A DNA stretch of 64,000 bases. It comes from Actinoplanes campanulatus. Its GTDB lineage: Bacteria; Actinomycetota; Actinomycetes; Mycobacteriales; Micromonosporaceae. Every line of letters begins with the position of its first letter. The stretch's first letter is position 1. Shown here piece after piece: positions 31,872 through 40,533 of this stretch. The notes below the pieces were generated by a model that saw only the letters and a list, made by a program, of their open reading frames with translations, did not search any database and was not told the origin of the DNA. Made by a program: the position numbers and the translations under genes. Location: assembly GCF_014647795.1 (NCBI RefSeq), contig NZ_BMPW01000021.1:62001-126000 (forward strand). The letters run 5' to 3'.

Positions 31872-33014
31872 GTGCAGCAGGGGCCGGAGTGGGACGTCGC
31901 GGTGGTGGGTGCAGGTCCGGCGGGTTTGTCCGCGGCGCACGCGGCGGCGTCCGCCGGGGCCCGGGTGATCGTGCTGGAGCGGGCCGAGCACCCGCGTTAC
32001 AAGACGTGCGGCGGTGGTCTGCTCGGCGTCTCGATGCGCCTGAGCGCGCCGCGGCTCGACGTGCCGGCCCGGGATCGGATCCACGCGGTGACCTTCACCC
32101 ATGACGGTCGCCGCGGCTTCACCCGCCGCTCCGCGGACGGGCCGGTCGTGACCATGGTCCAGCGCGATGACTTCGATCACGCCTGGTGTCGGGCCGCGGT
32201 TCGAGCCGGAGCGATCGTACGGGAGAACGCCCTGGTCCGGGCCGTTTCCCAGGATGAGGGTACGGCCACTGTGGCCCTCGCCGACGACAGCACCGTGACG
32301 GCGCGGGTGGTGATCGGCGCGGACGGCTCGGCAGGGGTGACCGCCCGGCACGTCGGGGTCGTCTTCGACCAGCAGGATCTCGGGCTCGAGGTGGAGCTGG
32401 CCGCGAGCGAGACCGACCGGCGCCGCTGGCGGGGCCGGCTGCTGCTCGACTGGGGCCGGGTGCCCGGCTCGTACGGCTGGCTCTTCCCCAAGGGTGACCA
32501 GCTCACCGTGGGCGTGATCATGGCGAAGGGCCGTGGCGCCGAGACCAAGCGCTACCTGCGGGAGTTCGTCGCCCGGCTGGGCCTGGCCGACCGGGTGGTG
32601 CTGCGCGACTCCGGTCACCTGACCCGCTGCCGCAGCGACTCCGCCCCGGTGCGCCGTGGCCGGGTGCTGGTCGCCGGTGACGCGGCCGGTCTGCTGGAAC
32701 CCTGGACCCGGGAGGGCATCAGCTACGCGCTGCGCTCGGGCACCTGGGCCGGCACGGTCGCGGCCGGCGGTGGTGACCTGAGCGAGTACGACCGCCTGAT
32801 CGGAGCGGACCTCGCCCCGGAGATGGCGGCCGGGCGCCGTCTGCTGAGCCTGTTCGGCCGCCACCCGGGGCTGGTTCACGCCGTGCTGGCCAGCCCGCTG
32901 GGCTGGCGTGCCTTCACCCGCTTCTGCCAGGGTGACTTCTCGATGGCCCGGGTGCTGCGGCGGCGGGCCGTCGATGTGGCGGTGAGTCTGCTGGGCGGCC
33001 GGCCGGCCGGATGA
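31872..33014 (+). CDS. geranylgeranyl-reductase-family FAD-dependent oxidoreductase
   Basis: 380 aa from GTG 31872, which lies 13 bases after a TTATCT -10-like box, so the mRNA may be nearly leaderless. FAD motif VVGAGPAGLSAAHAAASAG, the family signature YKTCGGGL, a second dinucleotide-site motif VLVAGDAAGLLEPWTREGI, and a C-terminal basic helix. The family reduces isoprenoid double bonds (for example the menaquinone side chain). Probable menaquinone or lipid-chain reductase. Confidence 0.85.
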   Translation: MQQGPEWDVAVVGAGPAGLSAAHAAASAGARVIVLERAEHPRYKTCGGGLLGVSMRLSAPRLDVPARDRIHAVTFTHDGRRGFTRRSADGPVVTMVQRDDFDHAWCRAAVRAGAIVRENALVRAVSQDEGTATVALADDSTVTARVVIGADGSAGVTARHVGVVFDQQDLGLEVELAASETDRRRWRGRLLLDWGRVPGSYGWLFPKGDQLTVGVIMAKGRGAETKRYLREFVARLGLADRVVLRDSGHLTRCRSDSAPVRRGRVLVAGDAAGLLEPWTREGISYALRSGTWAGTVAAGGGDLSEYDRLIGADLAPEMAAGRRLLSLFGRHPGLVHAVLASPLGWRAFTRFCQGDFSMARVLRRRAVDVAVSLLGGRPAG

Positions 33015-33035
33015 GCCCGGCCGGCCGGCACACGG

Positions 33036-33617
33036 CTAATACGAGCGGAGCTGCCAGGGCGCCCATTGGACCGGCGCGGCGAAACCACCACGCCGGGCGT
33101 CCCTGGCCCCGTCCGCCGAGAGGGGTCCCTCGCGGTCGGATTTCACTCCGGAGCCGATCAGCCGGGTCTCGAACCAGGACCCGCTCAGCCCTCGGCGGAC
33201 CCGTTCCCAGAGCCCGCCCTCGATGAGCGCGTCGGCATGGGTCCGCAGGTGGTCGATGAGGATCTTCGGGTCCTCGTCGCAGGCGTCACAGGAGCAGGTC
33301 GGCAGAGATTCGTCCCACCAGCGGCCGAAGCGCAGGAGCAGGCCCGGGTCGGCGAATTGGACCGCCAGCGGGGCCGCGGTGGGCGTGCGGGGGATGAGCC
33401 GGACGGTCCGTACGAGTGCCTCGTCGCGCCCGAGTGGTTCCTTGCCCTCCCGGCGCTCCACCTGGTAGCGCTCGGTGAGCTCGTCCAGCAGGGTTTCGGC
33501 CGCCTCGTGCAGCGTGGCGAAGCGGTCGGGGTCGGTGGCGTCCGGGTTGCCGTCCACCACTGCAGTATGCCGCGCTCGGCCCGCGGCATCCGGACACACC
33601 GGTGGAAGGTGAGTCAT
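33036..33617 (-). CDS. DUF6226-like protein, 193 aa
   Basis: ATG 33617 overlaps the stop of the upstream DUF397 gene (ATGA), so the two are co-translated. Features: DRFATLHEAAETLLDELTERY, VRLIPRTPTAAPLAVQF and FGRWWDESLPTCSCDACDED. The Cys trio resembles uncharacterised actinobacterial DUF6226 proteins. Molecular role unknown. Confidence 0.65.
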   Translation of the reverse strand: MTHLPPVCPDAAGRARHTAVVDGNPDATDPDRFATLHEAAETLLDELTERYQVERREGKEPLGRDEALVRTVRLIPRTPTAAPLAVQFADPGLLLRFGRWWDESLPTCSCDACDEDPKILIDHLRTHADALIEGGLWERVRRGLSGSWFETRLIGSGVKSDREGPLSADGARDARRGGFAAPVQWAPWQLRSY

Positions 33618-33817
33618 TCGTCGAAACCGAAGTCTCCGGCCTTGACTCCGGCCACGAACGCGTCCCACTCCTCCTTCGTGAAGTCGAGGGGCGTGGCACC
33701 GAGGTCCTTGCTGTCACGGATCAGGAACCGGTTCCCGATCCTGGCCACCTCGACACAGGTGCCGGTCGCACATCGCCCACTCCGGCGCCACCGTGGCTCT
33801 TCCGTCGGTTTGATCAT
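33614..33817 (-). CDS. DUF397 protein (second copy)
   Basis: 67 aa from ATG 33817, preceded by a strong GGAGGTG. The family signature is complete: WRRSGRCATGTCVEVARIG, FLIRDSKD and the Trp motif EEWDAFVAGVKAGDF. DUF397 proteins are partners of XRE/DUF5753 regulators in actinobacteria. This copy has its own promoter region and is coupled to the DUF6226-like gene. Confidence 0.85.
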   Translation of the reverse strand: MIKPTEEPRWRRSGRCATGTCVEVARIGNRFLIRDSKDLGATPLDFTKEEWDAFVAGVKAGDFGFDE

Positions 33818-33907
33818 GTGTGTGCACCTCCGTGACGGTTCGGAATCCACGGTATGCGAATGAACCGGACTCGGCTGAGCACGTACATGAATGAAAAAGA
33901 GAAAATG

Positions 33908-33938
33908 CCGCTTATCTCACGGAATGCGAGATATGCGG
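33908..33938. promoter_or_regulatory. near-perfect 11-bp inverted repeat upstream of DUF397 copy 2
   Basis: CCGCTTATCTC (33908-33918) and GAGATATGCGG (33928-33938) match at 10 of 11 positions, inside an A/T-rich patch (about 33885-33980) that contrasts with the rest of the chromosome. A likely operator or promoter region for the minus-strand DUF397/DUF6226 pair. Confidence 0.45.
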
Positions 33939-33983
33939 CGCCAATTTATTGGGATAAAGATATTTTGCGAATAGTTTTGACCG

Positions 33984-34018
33984 GCCCGCTCTGCAAGAAC
34001 GTGAGATGCAGAGCGGGC
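33984..34018 (-). terminator. terminator of the XRE-DUF397 operon
   Basis: An 11-bp perfect stem (33984-33994 with 34008-34018) with a 13-base loop, placed 12 bases after the stop of the minus-strand DUF397 gene and followed on that strand by CAAAACTATT. Confidence 0.75.
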
Positions 34019-34030
34019 GGGCCGACGACT

Positions 34031-34228
34031 TCAGAAGCGGAACTCGCCCGCGGCCACACCCTCCACGAAGGCGTCCCACTCGCTCTGGTCGAAGCTGAGC
34101 GGGGCGGCCTCGGGGTCCTTCGAGTCGCGGATCAGGTACTGGTCGTTCACCTTCGCGACCTCGACGCACGTCGACGTGCCGCACCGGCTGCTCTTGCGCC
34201 AGGCGGGCACGTTCATCTCGTTCTGCAT
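34031..34228 (-). CDS. DUF397 protein (first copy)
   Basis: 65 aa with AAAGG before ATG 34228. Shares the signature with the 33614 gene: WRKSSRCGTSTCVEVAKVND, YLIRDSKDP, QSEWDAFVEGVAAGEF. It lies 43 bases behind the XRE regulator on the same strand and ahead of a terminator, the standard XRE-DUF397 operon. Confidence 0.88.
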   Translation of the reverse strand: MQNEMNVPAWRKSSRCGTSTCVEVAKVNDQYLIRDSKDPEAAPLSFDQSEWDAFVEGVAAGEFRF

Positions 34229-34271
34229 TGGGGACCTTTCAAAGGAATCATGCTCGTGGTTTCAAAATCGT

Positions 34272-35168
34272 CTACCGGGACGGCCGGTCCGTATCGGCGC
34301 GTTCCAGCTCTTTGATCCGCCGTTCGATGAATTGGATCGTGTCCGCTTCATCCGCGGCCTCCTGCCAGACCCGGTCGTATCGCGCGCGGTGTTTCGCGGC
34401 CATCTCCTGGTCCTCGACCATTTCGTCAGTCAAGCCGGTCTCCCGGTACAGCACCTCGCCGCCACCGAGCACGAGCAGGTCGAAGCTGGCGTTGTTGGTG
34501 ACCGAGGCGTCGAGCGAGAACGGCACCATCCGGACCCGGACCGAACCGTCCTCGGCATGCTGCTTCAGGTCGCGCAGTTGATCCGCGAAGACGGCCGGCC
34601 CACCGACCGCGCGGCGCAGCACGGACTCGTCGACCATCAGCAGTATCTGCACGTCCCCGGCGCGGCCGAGCAGTGTTTCGCGACGTTTCGTTCGGGCCTC
34701 GACCCGCCACCTGCGCTGGTCTTCGCTCAGCTCGTCCTCGTACCGGGCCATCAGTGCGGTCGCGTAGTCGCGTGTCTGCAGAGGGCCAGGTATGTAATAG
34801 ATCGAGTAGGAGCGGATCTCCGCGGCCTCATTCTCGTACTCGATCAGTTTACGCAGGTCATCGGTGAGGGTGTCGCGGAATTCCGGGGCCTGGTACCACG
34901 CTTTTCGCTGGCGCGTGCGGGCGAGGCGGGCATCGGCGAGCAACTCCGTGACGATCGCCTTGTCCTTGATTCCGAGGTAGTGCAACAGCGGTTTCAGATC
35001 GTTCGCGGAGATGCTGACATCGCCCCGCTCGATTCTGATGACCTTGCTGTGCGACCACTCCATCTCTTCGGCGACCTGATTTTGGGTGAGCCCGGCTTGC
35101 TCGCGCGCTTCGCGGAGCGCGAGACGTACGCGCCGGCGGGCGATGGTCGGCGAGTCACCCTCGGTCAT
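34272..35168 (-). CDS. XRE-family regulator with DUF5753 domain
   Basis: 298 aa from ATG 35168 with GAAGGA. The N-terminal HTH covers about residues 12-65 (LREAREQAGLTQNQVAEEM, SKVIRIERG), and the DUF5753 domain covers about 105-280 (SYSIYYIPGPLQTRDYATALM, LRDLKQHA, YRETGLTDEM). Such proteins pair with DUF397 in development and antibiotic control (as BldB/AbaA-type systems in Streptomyces). A TTTTGATCAAAA palindrome at 35310-35321 lies 140 bases upstream and may be an operator. Confidence 0.88.
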   Translation of the reverse strand: MTEGDSPTIARRRVRLALREAREQAGLTQNQVAEEMEWSHSKVIRIERGDVSISANDLKPLLHYLGIKDKAIVTELLADARLARTRQRKAWYQAPEFRDTLTDDLRKLIEYENEAAEIRSYSIYYIPGPLQTRDYATALMARYEDELSEDQRRWRVEARTKRRETLLGRAGDVQILLMVDESVLRRAVGGPAVFADQLRDLKQHAEDGSVRVRMVPFSLDASVTNNASFDLLVLGGGEVLYRETGLTDEMVEDQEMAAKHRARYDRVWQEAADEADTIQFIERRIKELERADTDRPSR

Positions 35169-35358
35169 GAGTCCTTCATCGTCGAAGTGGAGTGACGCTG
35201 GGTAGTGGTGAAGTCTCGGCCTGCGACCTGGCTGTCTGCCACCTGGCAACCAGCGAGGTCGCGGAACATCCTAGTACTGTCCTATCAGAACGACGGCTGT
35301 CAGGGGCGGTTTTGATCAAAAAGCAACATCACCCGAGAGATCCTCGCGAAAGCGCAGG

Positions 35359-35796
35359 TCAGGCGGCTGCGAGCCCATAACCCCAGGGTGTCCGCCGGGT
35401 GTCCTCCATGGCGCGGCGCAGGGCCCGGCTCACCTGATTGAAGACTCTCGCGTCGGCGGAGCAGTAGAGCACGACGGCCGTGCCGCGGTACTGCGCGTGC
35501 AACTCCCAGCGGCCTGGCTCGCGCCAGAGCATGGCTACGCCGGGTACCGCCAGTCCGAGGAAGACGAGAACGTAGATCGCCGGATCCGGTAGCAGCGTCC
35601 AGCCGGCGACCGCGGCCGCGAGGGCGCCCGCGGCGAGCGCCGGAGCGTACGGGCGGATGCGTGAGGGCGCCTGAACGAGGCCGACGTTGCGCAGATCGGA
35701 GATGGCGAACACTTGCGGCGCGGAATGGGGGTGCCAGACGAACTGATCGTCGGACACCAGGGCGTCGGGACCGCGATAGTAGATCCGTGTGCGCAT
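35359..35796 (-). CDS. DUF6232-like membrane protein, 145 aa
   Basis: ATG 35796 with GAGGAG. The N-terminal strands (RIYYRGPDALVSDDQFVWH, VFAISDLRNVGLV) are typical of DUF6232, followed by two membrane helices (APALAAGALAAAVAGWTLL; IYVLVFLGLAVPGVAML) and a C-terminal alpha/beta tail. Function of the family is unknown. Expressed from the same strand as the XRE regulator but 190 bases away. Confidence 0.65.
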   Translation of the reverse strand: MRTRIYYRGPDALVSDDQFVWHPHSAPQVFAISDLRNVGLVQAPSRIRPYAPALAAGALAAAVAGWTLLPDPAIYVLVFLGLAVPGVAMLWREPGRWELHAQYRGTAVVLYCSADARVFNQVSRALRRAMEDTRRTPWGYGLAAA

Positions 35797-36170
35797 GGCG
35801 AACTCCTCATCGCTGTTTCTTGCGAGGAGGGAACGAGCGGAGCCATCAATGGCGCGAGACTCTTTCCCGCCTCGCTCGAGTCGCAACGAACGAAGGCTCA
35901 GAGGCGGACAACGGCACCCGTTTGCCGCCGGGTGCCGTTGCTTGTCTCTCCCTCCAACTCCGCCCTTGCTCTCATTGCAGTGAAGCACGCCACCCAGCAG
36001 TCCGCCATGACTCAACCTGCCATGTCGCAGATTGCGAACAAGCCGCTCAGTGCGGGTTCGTCTGCTTCATCATGGGACACCAAGGCGTTTGCCCGTCGAA
36101 AACACCGGGTAGGCCAACTCCGGACGTCGAGACGAACCTGTATTCCCGCAGGTGGGAAGGCGAAGACCTG
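35797..36170. other. 374-bp gene-free region with a hairpin
   Basis: No supported gene. A perfect 12-bp inverted repeat (35909-35920 with 35929-35940, loop 8) is followed by CTTGTCTCTCC and could terminate a plus-strand transcript or shape the leader of the divergent minus-strand gene. Promoters for both flanking genes should lie here. Confidence 0.5.
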
Positions 36171-36629
36171 ATGGAGACCCGGTTGAATGTCGCGGGCCAG
36201 GCGGTGCAGCCGATTCTGGTGATGTTCCCGCTCGGCCTGTTCGTTATGGCGGTTTTGTTCGATATCGCCGACTTGCTGGGCGGCCCTAACATCCTGGGTG
36301 CCCTGGCGTACTGGAACATCGTGGCCGGCCTGATCGGTGGCACCCTCGTGATGGTCGCCGGCGCCGTGGACGTCGTGTTCGCCCGGCGTGCCCGGGACCG
36401 CCGCCTCGGTGTGCTGCACGGTCTGCTCAGCGTGGGCGTGCTGGTGGTCTTCGCGGTCATCGCGATGCTGCGGGTGCGGGAGCCGGACCGGGTGGTGAGC
36501 GGTGGGCTGTTCGCCGTCGAGTTGCTCGCCCTGGTGCTGGCCGGGTTCGGCGCGTGGTTCGCCGGTGAGGTCGCCAACGGCCGGGCGCCCGCGTTCGCCC
36601 GGGCCGCGGTCGGCAACCGGAACTACTGA
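36171..36629 (+). CDS. DUF2231 membrane protein, 152 aa
   Basis: ATG 36171 (weak GGGAAGGCGA site upstream). Four predicted membrane helices, starting with the family signature QAVQPILVMFPLGLFVMAVLFD. DUF2231 proteins are small integral membrane proteins of unknown function, some linked to haem or redox. The C-terminal tail is polar. Confidence 0.7.
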   Translation: METRLNVAGQAVQPILVMFPLGLFVMAVLFDIADLLGGPNILGALAYWNIVAGLIGGTLVMVAGAVDVVFARRARDRRLGVLHGLLSVGVLVVFAVIAMLRVREPDRVVSGGLFAVELLALVLAGFGAWFAGEVANGRAPAFARAAVGNRNY

Positions 36630-36805
36630 CGCCTGGAAAGCGGCAAAGTCGTCTCGGCTCTTTCGGTCTGACTGTTCGGCCAGTGGTTGTACGTACCGAA
36701 GGCCAGAAGTGTGCTCCTCGTCTGGAAAGTGACGGCCGGGTGCATGGAGGATGCTCTCGCGTGACAACGAGACGGAACCGTCCGTTCGTTGGGGGAGAGG
36801 AATCC

Positions 36806-37642
36806 ATGCGTAAGTCACTTGCCCGCCGCTGCGCCGCGGCGGCTCTGGCCGTTTTCACCGGGCTCACCACCGTGGCGCTGGCCGCCTCGCCGGCGCAGGC
36901 CGCGCCCGCGCTCGCCGGCGTCACGCTGTCGACCGGCACCGTGGTGCTCGACGGGGACGCGGGCTGCGCCAACCGGGTGAAGGTGACCTTCAAGGTCTAC
37001 GACCCGGTGGCCGAGGACGACTACGTCAGCGTCTCCGCGGACGTCATGGGACCGGACGGCGACGCGGTCGACTTCCTGTTTCCGAAACAGGCCTCACGCA
37101 GCGGCGATTACGCCTACCTGACGGACTATGTCTTCATCTGCGGCGGCCTGGACGGACCCGGCCGGTACACCATACGCAGCGGCGATTACGCCTACCTGAC
37201 GGACTATGTCTTCATCTGCGGCGGCCTGGACGGACCCGGCCGGTACACCATCCGTACCGAGCTGGAGTGGTTCGGTGACGACCTGGTCGATCACGTCGTG
37301 GAGCGGGTCGACACGTTCTACGTGAAGCGGCCGACCTCGCTGACCTACGACGCGACCCCGGAGCCGGTCAAGAAGAACAGCGCGCTGACCCACAAGGGCG
37401 TCCTCAAGGCCGACCCGGTGGGGTACGGCGCGAAGTACGGCCTCAAGGGCGCGGTGCTGCGGTTCTACTTCAAGGCCAGCGGCGCCAAGAGCTACACGTA
37501 CAAGGGGCAGACCACGACCGGCGCCGGTGGCAAGTACAGCAAGAAGTTCAAGGCCACCAAGTCCGGTACGTGGATGGTCGTCTACGCCGGCAGCAGCATC
37601 CGGCAGCCGCAGACCAGGTTCGACGCGGTCAAGGTCAAGTAG
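36806..37642 (+). CDS. secreted protein with internal duplication, 278 aa
   Basis: GGGGGAGAGG precedes ATG 36806. A clear signal peptide (KSLARRCAAAALAVF, cleavage near SPAQAAP) is followed by beta-sandwich-like sequence and a C-terminal domain like those of secreted actinobacterial surface proteins (KNSALTHKGVLKADP, TTGAGGKYSKKFKATKSG, WMVVYAGSS). Residues 98-149 contain the same 26-residue unit twice, caused by an exact 78-bp DNA duplication. Probably a cell-surface protein of unknown role. Confidence 0.75.
   Translation: MRKSLARRCAAAALAVFTGLTTVALAASPAQAAPALAGVTLSTGTVVLDGDAGCANRVKVTFKVYDPVAEDDYVSVSADVMGPDGDAVDFLFPKQASRSGDYAYLTDYVFICGGLDGPGRYTIRSGDYAYLTDYVFICGGLDGPGRYTIRTELEWFGDDLVDHVVERVDTFYVKRPTSLTYDATPEPVKKNSALTHKGVLKADPVGYGAKYGLKGAVLRFYFKASGAKSYTYKGQTTTGAGGKYSKKFKATKSGTWMVVYAGSSIRQPQTRFDAVKVK
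37096..37251 (+). repeat. perfect 78-bp tandem duplication inside the secreted protein gene
   Basis: 37096-37173 and 37174-37251 are identical; 78 bp keeps the frame and doubles a 26-residue segment. Absence of even silent differences means the duplication is very recent, or is an assembly artefact. Confidence 0.85.
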
Positions 37643-37643
37643 C

Positions 37644-38942
37644 TCATCGCCCGGTGCGGGCGTCGGCGGTGGCCACCCACTCCTCGTCCGCGGCCTTCTT
37701 CAGGGCCATGCCGTCCCTGCCGTTGTACTTGACGAACCTCGGCAGGGCGGCGGCCAGGGCCACGGTGCCGGCCACGCACAGGACGCCACCCATCCAGATG
37801 GAGCCGGTCACCCCCAGGCCGGTGCGGGCCATCGCGCCGGCCCGGAGCTGACCCAGCAACGGGCCGGTGGTGTACGACAGCATCTCGATGCCGGCCAGCC
37901 GTCCGCGCAGGTGGTCGGGGATGGTTTGGTTCCAGATGATCATGCGGAACAGGCCGGAGACCATGTCCGCCGCACCCGCGAAGGCCAGGCAGAACAGGGT
38001 CAGCCAGAGGGTGCCGGAGAGGCCGACACCGATGATGCCGACACCCCAGAACGCGGCCGCGATCAGCACCATGAGGCCGTGCCGGTGCACCCGGGCGGTC
38101 CAGCCGGAGCCGACCGTGGCGATCAGCGACCCGACCGCGGGTGCGGCGTACAGCAGGCCCAGCACCTTGGGACCGCCCAGGCTCTGGGCCAGGAACGGGT
38201 AGAGCGCGGACGGCATGCCGAAGAACATGGCGTTGATGTCGACCAGATAGGTGCCGAGCAGCTCGGGGCGGGACTTCGCGTACTTCAGGCCGGTGACCAC
38301 GCTGCTCAGCGACGGGCGGTCGGCGGCCACCGGCGGCGGGACCGCCTTCACCAGGGTCAGGCAGATCAGCGAGACGGCGAAGGTCAGCAGGTCGAACGCG
38401 TACACCCAGGCCAGGTCGAAGCTGGCCAGCAGGATCCCGGCCAGCGGCATGCCGAAGAGCTGGGCGAACTGCATGCCGAGCGAGTGCAGCGACATGACGG
38501 CCGGCAGTTCCTCCGGCTTCACGAGCCGGGGGAGCATCGCGTCCAGGGCGGGACGTTGCAGGCCGGCCACCGCGGCGGTCAGGAACGCCGCCACGTAGAG
38601 CAGCCACAGGTGCGGCTCGTCGGAGAGCGAGTTGACCAGCAGGATGCCGCAGATCAGGGCGAGCGCGAACTCACTGCCGCGGACCAGCAGGCGGCGGTCG
38701 ATGTAGTCGGCCAGCGCGCCGCCGACGAACGACATGATCAGCAGGGGCAGCAGCTCGCAGACGCCGATCAGGCCCACCATGAGTGGGTTCTTGGTCAGCT
38801 CCGCCACCTGGTACGGAATGGTGACATAGCTGATGAACGACCCGAAAGCCGTCACCACCCCGCCGGTGAAGACGAGCCGGAAGTCCCGGGACGTGCGTAA
38901 CGGGGACAGATCCAGGCTCAGCCGGCGGCGCTTGGTGCTCAC
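37644..38942 (-). CDS. EntS-like MFS exporter
   Basis: 432 aa from GTG 38942. Twelve membrane helices; typical MFS_3 features are RLVFTGGVVTAFGSFISYVTIPYQVAELT, GGALADYIDRRLL and QTIPDHLRGRLAGIEML. The group includes siderophore and drug exporters. No siderophore genes are adjacent, so the substrate is unknown. It is convergent with the secreted protein gene, with 1 base between stops. Confidence 0.82.
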   Translation of the reverse strand: MSTKRRRLSLDLSPLRTSRDFRLVFTGGVVTAFGSFISYVTIPYQVAELTKNPLMVGLIGVCELLPLLIMSFVGGALADYIDRRLLVRGSEFALALICGILLVNSLSDEPHLWLLYVAAFLTAAVAGLQRPALDAMLPRLVKPEELPAVMSLHSLGMQFAQLFGMPLAGILLASFDLAWVYAFDLLTFAVSLICLTLVKAVPPPVAADRPSLSSVVTGLKYAKSRPELLGTYLVDINAMFFGMPSALYPFLAQSLGGPKVLGLLYAAPAVGSLIATVGSGWTARVHRHGLMVLIAAAFWGVGIIGVGLSGTLWLTLFCLAFAGAADMVSGLFRMIIWNQTIPDHLRGRLAGIEMLSYTTGPLLGQLRAGAMARTGLGVTGSIWMGGVLCVAGTVALAAALPRFVKYNGRDGMALKKAADEEWVATADARTGR

Positions 38943-38996
38943 GAAGCGCCATCCTGCCCCAGCGAGCAGGAGACCGCATCGCGATTTAGGCCACCC

Positions 38997-39485
38997 TTAC
39001 TTCATCACCAGGATGCCGGTCTTCTGGAAGGTGGCGAGGTCGGCCAGCGCCTCGTCGATCACGAACGACTTCTGCCCGGGCAGCGCGTCGAGCGGGAAGA
39101 AGCCGGCGTCCACGCTCTCCTCGGTCTGCCGCAGCAGCTCGCCCTCCCAGGAGTGCACGACGAAGGACATCAAAACCTGCTGGTACGTGTGCCGGTACTC
39201 GTTGGTGTAGGTGTACGCGGTGTAGAACGCGTACGGCGTCAGAGACGTGGCCCGCAGACCGGTCTCCTCCCACAGCTCGCGGACGGCGCACTCCGCCATG
39301 CTCTCGCCGAGTTCCATGGCGCCGGCCGGAATCGCCCACCGGTGGTTGTCCGACCGCTGGATCAGCAGCAGCCGGCCCTGCTCGTCCAGCACGACCGTCC
39401 GGGCGCCGACGAAGAAGATCGTGTCGGAGTCGCCGATGCTCGCCCGCACCCGCCCCAGGTAGGACTCCGCCCACGTCAACGCCAT
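38997..39485 (-). CDS. Nudix hydrolase
   Basis: 162 aa. The Nudix box runs from G55 to L77 (GAMELGESMAECAVRELWEE-TGL) with all consensus residues. An N-terminal extension precedes the usual VGARTVVLDEQGRLLLIQRS strand. Hydrolyses a nucleoside diphosphate linked to another moiety; substrate unknown. Adjacent to ku, but a repair link is speculation. Confidence 0.88.
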   Translation of the reverse strand: MALTWAESYLGRVRASIGDSDTIFFVGARTVVLDEQGRLLLIQRSDNHRWAIPAGAMELGESMAECAVRELWEETGLRATSLTPYAFYTAYTYTNEYRHTYQQVLMSFVVHSWEGELLRQTEESVDAGFFPLDALPGQKSFVIDEALADLATFQKTGILVMK

Positions 39486-39524
39486 CGGGCCACCTCACAT
39501 ACATCACCCATGGGAGGAGCCTAG

Positions 39525-40469
39525 TCATGCGGACTTCTTCGTGGCCTTCGCGGCGGACGTGGTCTTCCTCGCGGTCGTGCTCTTGGCCGGGGCGGCCTTC
39601 TTGGCGGGAGCCGCCTTCTTCCGGGGCGCGGCCGCCTTTTTCGCGGGCGGGGACGCTTCGCCCGTACCCCCGGAAGGCTTTTGATCCTCACCACGGGCCT
39701 GGCGCGCGCGTTCGACGGAGGCCTTGAGCGCCGCCATCAGATCGATCGCCGCGGCCGGCGCCTCCTCGGCCTCCTCCGGCTGAACCACCTCGCGGCCCTC
39801 CACCTTGGCGTCGATGACCTCCTGCAACGCGGTCCGGTAGTTGTCGGTGAACTCGTCCGGCTTGAAGCTGCCGGCCATCGAGTCGATCAGCGAACTCGCC
39901 ATCGCCAGCTCGGCCGGACGGGTCTCGATGTCGTCGTCGAGGAAGCCGAACTCGGGCGTGCGCACCTCGTCCGGCCACATCATGGTGTTGAGCACCAGCA
40001 CGTCGTCGCGGACCCGCAGGGTGGCGAGCTGCTCGCGCTGCCGGATCGCGATCTTGACGATGGCCACCCGGTCGGCGTCCCGCAGGGCGTCGCGCAGCAG
40101 CACGTACGGCTTCGCGGCCTGCCCCTCCGGCTCCAGGTAATACGCCTTGGCGAACAGGATCGGGTCGATCTGCTCGGCCGGGACGAATTCCAGGACGTCA
40201 ATGGCTCGCGACGTGCTCAACGGCAGGTCGGCGAAATCCTCATCCGTCAAGATCACCATTTCGCCGCCGCCGATGTCGTACCCCTTGGCGATGTCGTCAT
40301 AGCTGACCACCTCACCGTCCACCGAGCAGGTGCGCTGGTACTTGATCCGCCCGCCGTCGGTGCGATGCACCTGGTGGAAGCGGATGTCCTTCTCCTCGGT
40401 CGCCGAATACAGCTTGACCGCAATCGACACCAGGCCGAATGAGACAGCGCCTTTCCAGATCGCTCGCAT
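39525..40469 (-). CDS. ku: Ku protein (non-homologous end joining)
   Basis: 314 aa. MRAIWKGAVSFGLVSIAVKLYSATEEKDI is split here by family landmarks: start MRAIWKGAVSFGLV, then FHQVHRTDGGRIKYQR, then YYLEPEGQAAKPYVLLRDAL. The homodimer ring binds DNA ends and recruits LigD. The last 50 residues are a Lys/Ala-rich extension, known in actinobacterial Ku to aid DNA binding. Divergent from the ligase gene across 64 bases. Confidence 0.95.
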   Translation of the reverse strand: MRAIWKGAVSFGLVSIAVKLYSATEEKDIRFHQVHRTDGGRIKYQRTCSVDGEVVSYDDIAKGYDIGGGEMVILTDEDFADLPLSTSRAIDVLEFVPAEQIDPILFAKAYYLEPEGQAAKPYVLLRDALRDADRVAIVKIAIRQREQLATLRVRDDVLVLNTMMWPDEVRTPEFGFLDDDIETRPAELAMASSLIDSMAGSFKPDEFTDNYRTALQEVIDAKVEGREVVQPEEAEEAPAAAIDLMAALKASVERARQARGEDQKPSGGTGEASPPAKKAAAPRKKAAPAKKAAPAKSTTARKTTSAAKATKKSA

Positions 40470-40533
40470 GTTCCTCAGAATGGCATCACTGGGACGCCTG
40501 CGTAAGGTGAACGCTTTTGCCTATGGTGATCGG

